Position numbers and translations under genes: made by a program. A DNA stretch of 64,000 nt, from NCBI RefSeq assembly GCF_002993975.1, contig NZ_POSO01000002.1:310232-374231 (forward strand), given 5' to 3'. The notes beneath the pieces are model-generated. The model was not told the origin of the DNA. It made no database searches and worked only from the letters and a program-made list of their open reading frames with translations. Position 1 is the first letter of the stretch. Each line of letters starts with the position of its first letter. This DNA comes from Apilactobacillus micheneri (GTDB lineage: Bacteria; Bacillota; Bacilli; Lactobacillales; Lactobacillaceae). This document shows, piece by piece, positions 37,561 through 46,381 of this stretch.

Positions 37561-38256
37561 ATGAAATTTGGTGAACGTTTAAAACAAGCACGCCAAGATA
37601 AAAATTTAACCCAAGATACTGTCGCAAAACATATGATAGTTTCGAGGCAAACAATTTCTAGTTGGGAGAACGAAAAAACATATCCTGACATTACGAGTCT
37701 AATTAAATTAAGTGAATATTATGATATTTCACTGGATTTATTGTTGAAGGAGGATAATGGGATGCGCGAATATTTGAGAAAGAAAGATTTAGCTAATGAT
37801 GTTAAACCAGTTAGTTGGATATTAGTTACTATGGATATTATATTTTCTGTATTTATGATTGGAATAACATTAAATATTATAAATTTTGGATATATTATTG
37901 ATATTTCTATTTTTATTATGGCATTTTTAAATGTAATAGCATTATCAATTGTAGATAAGTTAAGAAGACAAATTGGCATAGAAAGAAATCACAGATGGGC
38001 AGAAAAGGTAAGGAATTCTAAATCTAATAAGATATTTTATGACAAATTTCAACCTTTTATTCTTAAACATTATCTAATAGAAAATATTGTTGGTGTATTT
38101 ACAATGTTATTAGGTTTTTTAATTATAATGTTAACTTTTGATAATCTGCATTATCTTGTTATTTTTGGGGTTGTATTTATGATAATAGGTATGGAATTTT
38201 TGCTTATTCCTAATTTGATATATTTTATGAAGAAATTTGAAAAATATTTTAAATGA
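37561..38256 (+). CDS. XRE-family regulator with membrane helices
   Basis: 231 residues. N-terminal helix-turn-helix (GERLKQARQDKNLTQDTVAK, SRQTISSWENEKTYPDITS) and a C-terminal part with four membrane helices (~83-103, 107-127, 175-195, 200-222). AGAGGTGA precedes the ATG. Likely a membrane-linked sensor-repressor of unknown signal. Its end overlaps the convergent membrane-protein gene by 8 nt. Confidence 0.83.
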   Translation: MKFGERLKQARQDKNLTQDTVAKHMIVSRQTISSWENEKTYPDITSLIKLSEYYDISLDLLLKEDNGMREYLRKKDLANDVKPVSWILVTMDIIFSVFMIGITLNIINFGYIIDISIFIMAFLNVIALSIVDKLRRQIGIERNHRWAEKVRNSKSNKIFYDKFQPFILKHYLIENIVGVFTMLLGFLIIMLTFDNLHYLVIFGVVFMIIGMEFLLIPNLIYFMKKFEKYFK

Positions 38257-38809
38257 AGAATCGTAAAAGAATAAAGCCTAACTGAACAATTGAGCATCCA
38301 GTTATAACTATCCAAACTATTAATTCGCTAGCATTATCTTTAAAATCATCAAATTTAATCATTTCAGTGACCAGCTTGATCAATACTATCGACATTATAA
38401 TAATCCATATATTAAATGAACCGGTGGTAAATTCAATAACGAAGAAGATTAGCTGCAAAAATTTAATTATAAAGTACCTTATAGTGATACTAATCTTCAT
38501 TAATTTTTGATTTAGCTTGGTAAATGAATTAGCAATAAATACGATTACTCGATTTTCGGCGAAAAAATGTCTAATCTTTTTATCTGTTTTTTTGAAAGTA
38601 TTTAATACTTTTTCAGTAAGATCATCAAATGATTCTAGCTTACCCAATTTTTTACAAATGTACCGAATTAATAGGTATAAATTGAATAGTGCTAAAACAA
38701 ATAAGCTTAATAAAAACGAACAAGTGGTTGCAAATACTACAAAAAATATAATTGCATTCAAAATTAGATAAAAAATAAATGGATTATCTTCTAGTTTTTT
38801 CTTTTTCAT
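38249..38809 (-). CDS. Membrane protein of unknown function
   Basis: 186 residues, four or more hydrophobic segments (~12-48, ~105-125, ~130-150, ~162-184) separated by a basic cytoplasmic loop. The C-terminal pattern (ELIVWIVITGCSIVQLGFIL, then LRFFI) resembles the end of the 40017-40307 protein, suggesting distant paralogues. Weak ribosome binding site. It follows the 38823-39221 gene by 13 nt and is probably in operon with it. Confidence 0.65.
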   Translation of the reverse strand: MKKKKLEDNPFIFYLILNAIIFFVVFATTCSFLLSLFVLALFNLYLLIRYICKKLGKLESFDDLTEKVLNTFKKTDKKIRHFFAENRVIVFIANSFTKLNQKLMKISITIRYFIIKFLQLIFFVIEFTTGSFNIWIIIMSIVLIKLVTEMIKFDDFKDNASELIVWIVITGCSIVQLGFILLRFFI

Positions 38810-38822
38810 GAAATCATCTCGA

Positions 38823-39221
38823 TTATTGAACTTTTGCAGCTTGTTGTTTAAACAAATCTAAGATTAAATCATTCTTTATGTATTTATCGTCAACATCAGC
38901 TAGGCGAGGTTTGTTTGCTAAAGCAATTGTTTTGAACTTATCGATAACTGTTTCTTCATTATTTTGCTTAGCATTATCATACAATTTAGCATAATTAAAA
39001 AATGGATAGTATGTTTTTATAAAATGATTCAATTGGATTAATGAATCAATATATTCAGCAGTATCTTTGCCATAACTCAATGTTTGGCCATTATCATTGG
39101 AGATACTTTGTTTATTATCTTTATTGTTATTACTTTGACCAACCGCTAATCTAATTAATTCATCATTAGCCGGGAATTCAAGAACACTGTCATCAATGTT
39201 AATGTTTAAAATAGTGTACAA
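38823..39221 (-). CDS. Hypothetical cytoplasmic protein
   Basis: 132 residues from TTG 39221 with GGAG 10 nt upstream. Acidic, no membrane segment; an Asn/Asp/Lys-rich linker at ~30-50 separates a short N-terminal region (TILNINIDDSVLEFPANDEL) from a helical C-terminus. Probably co-transcribed with the downstream membrane-protein gene. No family recognised. Confidence 0.6.
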   Translation of the reverse strand: MYTILNINIDDSVLEFPANDELIRLAVGQSNNNKDNKQSISNDNGQTLSYGKDTAEYIDSLIQLNHFIKTYYPFFNYAKLYDNAKQNNEETVIDKFKTIALANKPRLADVDDKYIKNDLILDLFKQQAAKVQ

Positions 39222-39332
39222 ATTGTATCAACTCCTTAATTGATATTTTATATGTTAGGCAAAAAAATGTACATTCATATTAATTATGATTAATATAGTA
39301 ATTATTATTGAAAAATTAGGTGGTCAATTAAA

Positions 39333-40016
39333 TTGTTTAAATACAAAAAAACTACAATATTAATTGGATTTCTTTTTATAATAGGTATTTTTTATACTAC
39401 TAATATGATTGTAAGTGGTAATCATATTCCAGGAACATATGCTGATCGTCCCATTGAAAAAGATGCCAAAGTTGTTGAGTTGAATGCTCCATATATCAGT
39501 CAACAATCAGATAAGGCTTGGAATGGATGTGAAGCTGCTAGTCTATTAGAAGGATTTCATGAAAAAGGTATTTTATTAAATACAAACTTAGACAACTTTT
39601 TGAAACAAATGCCTTATAGTAAAAATGACAATCCTAACTATGGATATGCTGGTTCACCATATATAGAAAACCAAGAAAATGCCTTACAGTCTATTTATCC
39701 CAAGGCACTAAGTAATTGGGGGAACTTATATCATCATGTGGAAGATATGACCGGTTCAACTGCCAATGATCTTAAAAGCCAAGTTAAACATGGCAATCCA
39801 GTAGTAACTTATATTGTGAGTCATTATAATGAAAGTCCTGAATATCAACGTTATAAATGGGGATCAGGTATTGTAAATAGCCATGTTGTATTAATGGATG
39901 GCTATGAACGTGGTTATTATCACATTTCTGATCCCAATCGTGGCAAATATTGGGTTAAAGCTAATTTATTTGAAAAAGCGTATAACTATAAAAGATATGC
40001 GGTTGCTATCCAATAA
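39333..40016 (+). CDS. Secreted C39-like (peptidase_C39_2) protein
   Basis: 227 residues from TTG 39333 with AGGTGG upstream. An N-terminal membrane segment (~8-26, TILIGFLFIIGIFYT) is followed by one papain-like C39_2 domain: candidate Cys in AWNGCEAASLLEGF (~69), His in NSHVVLMDGY (~188) and Asp in YYHISDPNRGKYW. Related to the 9376-10404 product but without the Asn/Ser linker. Substrate unknown; extracellular location inferred from the anchor. Confidence 0.82.
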   Translation: MFKYKKTTILIGFLFIIGIFYTTNMIVSGNHIPGTYADRPIEKDAKVVELNAPYISQQSDKAWNGCEAASLLEGFHEKGILLNTNLDNFLKQMPYSKNDNPNYGYAGSPYIENQENALQSIYPKALSNWGNLYHHVEDMTGSTANDLKSQVKHGNPVVTYIVSHYNESPEYQRYKWGSGIVNSHVVLMDGYERGYYHISDPNRGKYWVKANLFEKAYNYKRYAVAIQ

Positions 40017-40307
40017 TCAAAAGAAAATCAAGTAAATTATTAGCTGAATAATCGCAAAAATCGTTATAAGTCCCCAAAATAATATTTGAGGACTTTTTTC
40101 TATATTTTTTCCTTTGTTATAACGATAGATAGTATTAATGTTGATGGCCATAAAAAAGACGGCGATTCCTATTATGTAATTTAAATTATACGTTTTAGTT
40201 GCTAATTCGATTATTAGGCAAATAATCTGAAGAATTGAAACAATAATTGCTCTTTTAATAATATCTATCGAGTTTATCTTTGAGCAAAGATTTTGTATTT
40301 TTTGCAT
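40017..40307 (-). CDS. Small membrane protein
   Basis: 96 residues with three hydrophobic segments (~20-38, 43-58, 73-95). Its C-terminal end (PQILFWGLITIFAIIQLIIY) is like that of the 38249-38809 protein. It abuts the stop of the convergent C39-like gene with no terminator between. GATC-rich, weak ribosome binding site. Function unknown. Confidence 0.55.
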   Translation of the reverse strand: MQKIQNLCSKINSIDIIKRAIIVSILQIICLIIELATKTYNLNYIIGIAVFFMAININTIYRYNKGKNIEKSPQILFWGLITIFAIIQLIIYLIFF

Positions 40308-40402
40308 GATCTTATTTCTCCCAAATTTTGTTTACTATTAGTTTAACATTTTTATAAATAGGGTTATGATATTATCAATTTAAATATAAGAGGGTGTTTT
40401 TG

Positions 40403-40900
40403 ATGTTCAAAACAATCTTTAATTACATTGTTACTATTATTTGGGGCTTTTTTGCTTTAATTACTATTTTTTATTTTAATGAAACTATTCAAGTTACTAG
40501 TTCTACAACGGCGATGGGGCAAAGCTCAATGAGTTTTAAAATGGTTTATAATTATTGGGATTATTATTTTATCTTTTCATTACTAATATTATTACCATAT
40601 GTTGTTCATCAAATACCTATCTTATATAAAAAACATGTTAGTAAAATTGATACTTATAAAGATCGGGCGATGAAGTTACATAATCAAGATTTAAATCAAA
40701 ATCACACTAATCGTGTGTGGTCAGTAAGCGGTTCTCATATGAATAATCCTTATAATTATTCTTTTTCATCAACTCAATCATATGGTGATCTTTCTGGTAG
40801 TTTGTTAAATCTTTTACAAAAATATTTGGTAAATATTATCGTGATTATCTTTGCACCGATTTTTATTGTATTTATAATTGTTAGAAAATTTGTAAAATAA
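40403..40900 (+). CDS. Small membrane protein
   Basis: 165 residues from ATG 40403 (AGAGGGTG 8 nt upstream; the GTG at 40394 overlaps it). Three membrane segments (~7-27, 53-72, 143-163) with a Ser/Asn/Tyr-rich hydrophilic region between. No family recognised. Confidence 0.62.
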   Translation: MFKTIFNYIVTIIWGFFALITIFYFNETIQVTSSTTAMGQSSMSFKMVYNYWDYYFIFSLLILLPYVVHQIPILYKKHVSKIDTYKDRAMKLHNQDLNQNHTNRVWSVSGSHMNNPYNYSFSSTQSYGDLSGSLLNLLQKYLVNIIVIIFAPIFIVFIIVRKFVK

Positions 40901-40903
40901 AAG

Positions 40904-40939
40904 GGTAGTCGAATCATAATTGATTCGACTACCTTTTTT
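40904..40939. terminator. Bidirectional terminator
   Basis: GGTAGTCGAATCA pairs with TGATTCGACTACC around TAAT, flanked by A and T runs, between the convergent 40403-40900 gene and the DUF1304 pseudogene. Confidence 0.9.
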
Positions 40940-41297
40940 ATATAATTAAAATTATTAAAGTGATGATTGGAAGTAACCCTTGTTTGATAATGATACTTTT
41001 TTGACTAGTTAAAGCGCCATAGATTGCGACTACAATTGCATAAATTAAAACAGGAATTACTATTTCTTTAGGGTGAGGAGCAATAAAGGTTCCATATAAT
41101 AATAAGATCCCAATTATTCCATTATATATACCCTAGTTTTTCATTAAAGTTGCAGTAAATTTATTATTCAAAACGCCTTCAGGAATTTTAAAAATTCTAC
41201 TGGTATTTTTTGAATGTGTTTGAATCGTTTGAATAAACATAATATATATAAATTCAATTGCTACTAATGTAGTGAAAATAATTGATAAGATACTCAT
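40938..41297 (-). pseudogene. DUF1304-family membrane protein with an internal amber codon
   Basis: From ATG 41297 the frame reads IFTTLVAIEFIYIMFIQTIQ, THSKNTSRIFKIP, then MKN-TAG (41135-41133)-GIYNGIIGILLLYG and on to TAA at 40938. Ignoring the stop it is a complete 119-residue DUF1304 protein with four membrane helices. Homologues usually have Gln at the stop (KNQGIYNG), so one CAG-to-TAG change explains the break. Function of the family is unknown. Confidence 0.8.
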
Positions 41298-41476
41298 TTT
41301 AATTACCACACTTTACTTAAATTTTATTAATATTATTAAATAAAAAAACGATTTAATCAATTCATTACTATTCCAACAATGTTTTAATTGACTAATTGGC
41401 AACTATGAATTAGTGTTAATAACAGAAATATCAAATATATATAATAAATATATAACTGAAAGGGAGATTTCTAATT

Positions 41477-41956
41477 ATGCCAGAAGAACGTACATTACCA
41501 GTAATTGAATTACCAGAAAGACAAATTACTCTTAGCAAACTAGACGAAAAATATGATCCAATTGTTAAAATGATTAACCGTTTTTCAAGAATTGCCCTAG
41601 ATGGACAATTTGATGAACGTTACACATTTATTGCTAATTTAAGAGAACTACAGACTTATGCAAAACGTTTTAACCATTACTACAAATTACAAAAGTTAAT
41701 TATGGTTAAGATTGATGACTTAACAAAAGCTAATGAACCAGAAGAAAAAATCAATTTACTTAAAGAATTCTTAAATGGTTACAATGAACATTTACAAGAA
41801 ATTCAAGATGAATTAGATGAAAGTTTCTCTGCTCCTGAAATCGTTGGAATGGGTCATGCTCTTGATAAGTTCGTTTACAAGAACTTTGATAAACTAGAAG
41901 ATCGTCCAGAATTCAATGAATATTTGGAATACAGAATTAACAATAAAGAACTATAA
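41477..41956 (+). CDS. Hypothetical helical protein
   Basis: 159 residues, acidic, predicted mainly alpha-helical, no membrane segment or signal peptide. Conserved-looking stretches: LPVIELPERQITLSKLDEKY and FVYKNFDKLEDRPEFNEYLE. AAAGGGAG precedes the ATG and an own terminator follows, so it is a single-gene unit. Its codon choice resembles highly expressed neighbours, suggesting good expression. No family recognised. Confidence 0.72.
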   Translation: MPEERTLPVIELPERQITLSKLDEKYDPIVKMINRFSRIALDGQFDERYTFIANLRELQTYAKRFNHYYKLQKLIMVKIDDLTKANEPEEKINLLKEFLNGYNEHLQEIQDELDESFSAPEIVGMGHALDKFVYKNFDKLEDRPEFNEYLEYRINNKEL

Positions 41957-41961
41957 AATAT

Positions 41962-41996
41962 GAAGCCTTTATGCAAGAATGCATGAGGGCTTTTTT
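41962..41996 (+). terminator. Terminator after the helical protein gene
   Basis: AAGCCTTTATGCA pairs with TGCATGAGGGCTT (two G-T wobbles), loop AGAA, then T residues. Confidence 0.88.
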
Positions 41997-42076
41997 AGTG
42001 CAAATGCTTTGTTATTTTGATATAAAAAGATATAATTTATTTACTATATTTTATTATTAGGGGATGACGTAATATT

Positions 42077-43063
42077 ATGAAGAAAGCACGTTTAATGACT
42101 GTCTTATCAACATTAGCCATTGGATTTACAATTACTTCTGGACAAGTAGCCAATGCTAAACAAAAGAAAGATAATACTAATTATGTATACAGTTCTTATG
42201 ATAAATCAGCTAATTTTAATACATCTGATACTCCTATAACCCAAAGAGTAGCAAGTAAAGATTTTACCGCAACTGAACAAAACACTTCTAATCAAGTACA
42301 AATTAAAAAGGGAACTGTTATGACCATTAAGGATGGTAATAACAGCTTAGTTACAATTCCTGGAAATGCAGCTAATTTAGCAGTAAATGATATTAACAGT
42401 GTTTCTTATCCAAATAAGAGCTATTACTATAGTCAAAAGGATTATAAGAATTTATATGCTGAAGGTGCCAAATGGGCTAAAGGTTTGAGCAAAAAGCAAT
42501 ATAAAGCAGTTGGTGATTACAGCCTTTCTGGATATACTGACGACAATACTTATCTACGTACAGGTCAATCTAAAAAAATTGCTAAAACCAAGCAAGAAGT
42601 GAAAAATATCCAAGCTGCTTTGAGTAAATTTAATTTAAAGAAGCCAATGACGGTATATCGTGGCTTAAATGGTGTTGGATTTGCCAAAGGTTTAAATGGT
42701 CAACCTAACCAAGTTGGATCAGTTTATTCAGATAAAGCATTTCAATCAACAAGTGTTGACCAAAATGCAGCAATTGGGTTCTTAAACACTAGTGAAAAAA
42801 ATCCTGATAATAACATTCTAATTAAATTAAATGTTCCTGCTGGTAATAATGGTGCTTATATTAATTCAATTTCTAAGAGTAAAAATGAAAAAGAATACTT
42901 ATTAAATTCAGGTAAAAAAATGGTGATTACTAGAATTCAAAATGTGAATGCTAATGTTAAATATGTTTCATATCAACAAAAGAATTCTAATAAAATTAAG
43001 AATATAAACAAAACCAATGAAAAGTACAATTATAAATTAGTAACTATGAATTTAGTTGATTAA
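42077..43063 (+). CDS. Secreted ADP-ribosyltransferase-like exoenzyme
   Basis: 328 residues. Signal peptide ~1-28 (LMTVLSTLAIGFTITSGQVA, cleavage near NAK). After an SH3-like region (~35-105), residues ~120-300 match the ADP-ribosyltransferase exoenzyme fold: the strand-1 arginine in MTVYRGLNG, the Ser-Thr-Ser motif in AFQSTSVDQNA, and the ExE catalytic motif in KNEKEYLLNSG (Glu-Lys-Glu). R-S-E with ExE is typical of arginine-modifying mono-ADP-ribosyltransferases and VIP2/iota-like toxins. All three motifs are in order and spacing. No separate binding component or immunity gene is adjacent. Target unknown. GGGGATGA precedes the ATG. Confidence 0.85.
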   Translation: MKKARLMTVLSTLAIGFTITSGQVANAKQKKDNTNYVYSSYDKSANFNTSDTPITQRVASKDFTATEQNTSNQVQIKKGTVMTIKDGNNSLVTIPGNAANLAVNDINSVSYPNKSYYYSQKDYKNLYAEGAKWAKGLSKKQYKAVGDYSLSGYTDDNTYLRTGQSKKIAKTKQEVKNIQAALSKFNLKKPMTVYRGLNGVGFAKGLNGQPNQVGSVYSDKAFQSTSVDQNAAIGFLNTSEKNPDNNILIKLNVPAGNNGAYINSISKSKNEKEYLLNSGKKMVITRIQNVNANVKYVSYQQKNSNKIKNINKTNEKYNYKLVTMNLVD

Positions 43064-43066
43064 ATA

Positions 43067-43102
43067 AAAAGGACTCATCAATATTATTTGATGAGTCCTT
43101 TT
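43067..43102 (+). terminator. Terminator after the ADP-ribosyltransferase-like gene
   Basis: AAAAGGACTCATCAA pairs with TTTGATGAGTCCTTTT around TATTA. Confidence 0.92.
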
Positions 43103-43145
43103 AGTTATTAAAAATTATATTAGATTACTTATTGTGAAAAAGTGT

Positions 43146-43952
43146 TTAACCTTGATCGTTATGAAGACGTTTGTCTGCAGGTTTAGTTTTTGGAATACCA
43201 CCCATAGCTTCTGGGTTTTCTTGATAAGTGAATTTTTCACCATCTTTAGCAGTTTGGCCTTCAAATGCACGTGAACCGGTTCCATCAGAGAAATTCATTA
43301 ATACATGTGCAAATTCATCATGTTCAATGTCCTTCATATCACCAGGAACAACGACACCATATTTTTCTTCTAATTCTTCTTGAGCTTTCATAAATTGTAA
43401 TTGATGTTGAGTTTCACGAGCTAACAAGAATTTTAGCATGTCGCGAACCCCTTCATCTTCGGTCATATAGTACAAACGACTTACTTGTAATCTAGCTTCT
43501 GATTCACGAACAACATTAAATCGCATATCGGCAACTAAATTTCCACTTGAAGTGGTGTAGCCTGCATTCCAGGCACCACCATTAGGATTATTTAAGCTAG
43601 CTGTCATTCCATGAACAATTGAATGTTCTGGATCCATACCTGCATATTTTGCAGCTAATGAAGGATCTTTCTTCAAATCTTCTTCACTAGGATTTAAAGG
43701 AGCATCTTCTAAAAGATAAGCAATCATGGTAGAAATCATTTCTACGTGGGCCATTTCTTCTGTTCCTGTATCTAATAGTAGGTCTTTATATTTTTCGTCA
43801 CCAGTAGATGACCAACCTTGTGATAAATAGGACATCATTCCAGTTACTTCACCCCATTGACCACCAAGTGATTCTTGTAATCTACGAGCCATTAATGGAT
43901 CAGGTCTATCTGGCTTAGCATTATATTGTAATTTACGAGTGTGTTTAAACAT
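43146..43952 (-). CDS. Manganese catalase
   Basis: 268 residues, ferritin-like four-helix fold of non-heme dimanganese catalases. Metal ligands: Glu in LQESLGGQWGEVTG, Glu and His in GTEEMAHVEMI, Glu in VVRESEARLQVS, and His in ARETQHQLQFM. It disproportionates H2O2 and suits organisms lacking heme synthesis. ATG 43952 has AAGGAG 8 nt upstream; the longer frame to 44012 lacks a binding site. It is the last host gene before the integrated element. Confidence 0.93.
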   Translation of the reverse strand: MFKHTRKLQYNAKPDRPDPLMARRLQESLGGQWGEVTGMMSYLSQGWSSTGDEKYKDLLLDTGTEEMAHVEMISTMIAYLLEDAPLNPSEEDLKKDPSLAAKYAGMDPEHSIVHGMTASLNNPNGGAWNAGYTTSSGNLVADMRFNVVRESEARLQVSRLYYMTEDEGVRDMLKFLLARETQHQLQFMKAQEELEEKYGVVVPGDMKDIEHDEFAHVLMNFSDGTGSRAFEGQTAKDGEKFTYQENPEAMGGIPKTKPADKRLHNDQG

Positions 43953-44228
43953 AAAAATCTTTCTCCTTTTGAATGCTGAGAAAATGAAGCAATTAAATAT
44001 GATGAAATACAAAGATTATGTATCACTTAATATATAATTTTCAGATCTCTTGTGATAAATGCTATAAATCTGCAATAACAACGTTGTTTTATATAATTAT
44101 ATCTTGCACGATTTAATATACCACGACTAAAAATTGTAGTCTAATATAATGACTTTTAAATTTTCATAAAAAATTTTATGCTTATTATTTTGCATGAGAA
44201 GGATCGAATAAATATATTTGTAAACAAA

Positions 44229-44258
44229 AAAAGCAATTCCTAAAAAGGAATTGCTTTT
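44229..44258 (-). terminator. Probable original terminator of the tRNA-Lys transcript
   Basis: A perfect 12-bp stem (AAAAGCAATTCC with GGAATTGCTTTT, loop TAAAAA), with a T run in the leftward direction. It lies just outside the left attachment repeat, where the tRNA transcript would have ended before integration. Confidence 0.8.
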
Positions 44259-44261
44259 TAT

Positions 44262-44280
44262 CAGTTATGGGCAGTCAGGG
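44262..44280. other. Left attachment site (19-bp core)
   Basis: Identical to 56874-56892. Weaker similarity to the tRNA T-arm continues to the right (TTTTGAA versus GCTCGAA in the same place), as expected for the element-borne att sequence. Confidence 0.88.
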
Positions 44281-44356
44281 TTTTGAATACTGAAAATCAC
44301 TAAATGCCTATAACACGCTATTTATATAGGGTATAACAATCATTATTATACTAAGC

Positions 44357-44377
44357 GGTTACCATATTGGTTACCAT
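44357..44377 (+). repeat. Left arm-type integrase sites
   Basis: GGTTACCAT occurs twice with a 12-bp period (44357 and 44369), just downstream of int. The same pair with the same period recurs at 56758 and 56770 near the other end, as expected for integrase arm-binding sites. Confidence 0.7.
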
Positions 44378-44381
44378 TGGT

Positions 44382-45542
44382 CTAAAAATCAAGGTAATTC
44401 ACCAATTTATTAACCGCATTTTTATTTTGCTGTTTAGTAACATGTGTATAAATATTCATAGTAGTTTGTACATCTTCATGACCTAATCTTTCTTGTACTT
44501 CTTTGATACTTGCACCAGAAGCGAATAGTGCAGAAGCATGTGTATGCCTAAAACCATGAACAGTTATTTTTTGTAAATTATTATGTGTAATTATCTTATT
44601 TAGCCACTTAGCTGGTGTATTTAAACATTTATGCTTATTATTGTTAGTGGCAAATATTAACTGTGACTTTTTGAAGGTATTAAAACCAAGCATTAAATAG
44701 ATTCTTTTTTGTTTAACACGCCATTCTTTTAAATAATTGATAGTCAATTTATCTAGAATAATTGTACGGCGTCCTTTTCTAGTCTTAGGGGCTTGCACAA
44801 TTTGTTTGCCCTTAATACCTTGCGTGAGCGTTTTATTAATTCTAAGTGTCATATCATTAAAATTAATATCGTCCCAAGTTAGTGCTAAACATTCACCACG
44901 TCTTAAACCAGCAAATGCTAAAACTCTGAATAAAGTATATTTTTCAAGTTCTCTATTCGGATCAATACATTTAAAGAATTGCATTAATTGGTTTTTATCC
45001 CAGAAATTTAAAGGCTTATCACCTTTTTCATCTTGTTTCTTAGGGATGCTAATTAACTTACAAGGGTTAGAATCATAATTACGGTTAATATAACCTTCCT
45101 TAATGGCATAATCGAATACCATAGAAGTATAATGAAACCACTTAGTAAACGTACTAGGAGCAATTTTAAACCATTTATTTACGGCTCTTTGTACATCATT
45201 AATCTTGATTGTCCGTATTCTCTTATTACCAAAAGCAGGCAAAATATGATTTTGAAACATGCCATTAGTACGTGCATAAGTAGATTCTCTAACCGTATTA
45301 ATATATGCTTGATACCATTGATTATAAACTTCATTAAATTTAATATTATTTTCTTTTTTAATGCCACCTTGTGCAACTTCAAGTTCTAGTCTTGAAGCTT
45401 CTAGGGTGGCTTCTTTTTTGCTCTTAAAGCCACGTCTATGAATTCTCTTAGGTTTACCTGTTTGTTTATCCAAACCACCATACAAGAAAATTGTATAACG
45501 TTTATCGCCATTTTTAGTTGTGTAACTTTTTATACTTGCCAT
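44382..45542 (-). CDS. int: Tyrosine-recombinase integrase
   Basis: 386 residues. N-terminal arm-binding domain (YTTKNGDKRYTIFLYGGLDK, then RRGFKSKKEATLEASRLE), SAM-like core-binding domain and catalytic domain with the R-H-R-H-Y set: Arg in AFAGLRRGECLALTW, HGFRHTHASALF, His in LGHEDVQTTM and the nucleophile Tyr in NIYTHVT. It belongs to the Tn916/phage-integrase group. It sits next to the left att site and reads toward it, so its product should integrate and, with an excisionase, excise this element at tRNA-Lys. Confidence 0.95.
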   Translation of the reverse strand: MASIKSYTTKNGDKRYTIFLYGGLDKQTGKPKRIHRRGFKSKKEATLEASRLELEVAQGGIKKENNIKFNEVYNQWYQAYINTVRESTYARTNGMFQNHILPAFGNKRIRTIKINDVQRAVNKWFKIAPSTFTKWFHYTSMVFDYAIKEGYINRNYDSNPCKLISIPKKQDEKGDKPLNFWDKNQLMQFFKCIDPNRELEKYTLFRVLAFAGLRRGECLALTWDDINFNDMTLRINKTLTQGIKGKQIVQAPKTRKGRRTIILDKLTINYLKEWRVKQKRIYLMLGFNTFKKSQLIFATNNNKHKCLNTPAKWLNKIITHNNLQKITVHGFRHTHASALFASGASIKEVQERLGHEDVQTTMNIYTHVTKQQNKNAVNKLVNYLDF

Positions 45543-45590
45543 TATCTTTCATCCCTTAATAATGCCATGTGGGGCGGTATGTATTAAAGG

Positions 45591-46213
45591 TTATTTATCT
45601 TTATTTTTATCTAATTTTTTGATGTATTTGTATACACATTCTAGTGTTTTTAAATCGGATTTATCTACAAAGCTTTTTATATAATCTAGCATAACTGTAA
45701 TTTTTTGAAAATCTTCTAATGATTCAAAATGATCTAAGTTGCCAAATATCATTCTAGGGCTAATATTTAAGACCTGCATAATATCTTCTAAATATCCAAT
45801 CTTTGTATAAGCAAATCCCTTTTTCTTGTGTCTATAAAGCGTTGAAACTGAAGTTTTAGTTTTTTTGCTAATTCTTTGGAAGACATTTTAAGTTCTTTTT
45901 GTCTATTATTTATTATATTAGTAAGTCTTATATTCGATTTTTCAGTGTTTTTGTTCATTTCTATTCTATTATCTATTTTGTTATCTTCTTCTACATCACC
46001 ATTTAATAAATAAAAAATAGAAGTTTGACCTATTTTTGCGATTATTTTAAGCCTTTCCTTATTAGGTAGGTTTCTATCATGCTCCCAATTGTTTATAGTT
46101 CCCTTGCTTATTTTATTAGTCTGTTCTTTTTTATTTATGCTTTCTGCAAATTTACTTTGTGTCATTCCTTTTGATAATCTTATCTTTTTTATTCTATTTC
46201 CAGTACTGTTCAT
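45591..46213 (-). pseudogene. Element repressor (XRE type), split by a frameshift
   Basis: The first frame (46213-45788) holds an XRE helix-turn-helix (RIKKIRLSKGMTQSKFAESI, GTINNWEHDRNLPNKERLK) and begins a second one (KELKMSSKELAKK), then goes out of frame. Adding one A to the A7 run (complement of 45860-45866) gives KTKTSVSTLYRHKKKGFAYT and runs into the second frame (to 45591), completing a ~207-residue protein. Divergent from the excisionase-like gene with operator-like repeats between: the expected lysogenic master repressor. It may be truly broken or the run miscalled; if broken, one helix-turn-helix domain would remain. Confidence 0.8.
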
Positions 46214-46263
46214 AATCTACCCCTTAAATGTTAATTTATTGATATTATATAACAAATTGAATT

Positions 46264-46367
46264 GTAAAGAAAAGTATTGAAAAAAGATGACATATGTATT
46301 AGTATTGTTTTGTAAAGAAATTTGATGATTTCTTTTTTTATTTTTAGCTTTTAGTAAAGAAAAGTAT
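46264..46367. promoter_or_regulatory. Operator-like repeats in the divergent control region
   Basis: GTAAAGAAAAGTAT occurs exactly twice (46264-46277 and 46354-46367), with a shortened copy GTAAAGAAA at 46312. They lie between the leftward repressor and the rightward early genes, where repressor binding would switch both promoters. Confidence 0.65.
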
Positions 46368-46381
46368 AGAGAGGTGATTAT

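Noticed and set aside
44041-44261. A gene between Mn catalase and the left att site
   Set aside because: No frame with a ribosome binding site; only promoter-like AT-rich sequence and the terminator at 44229-44258.
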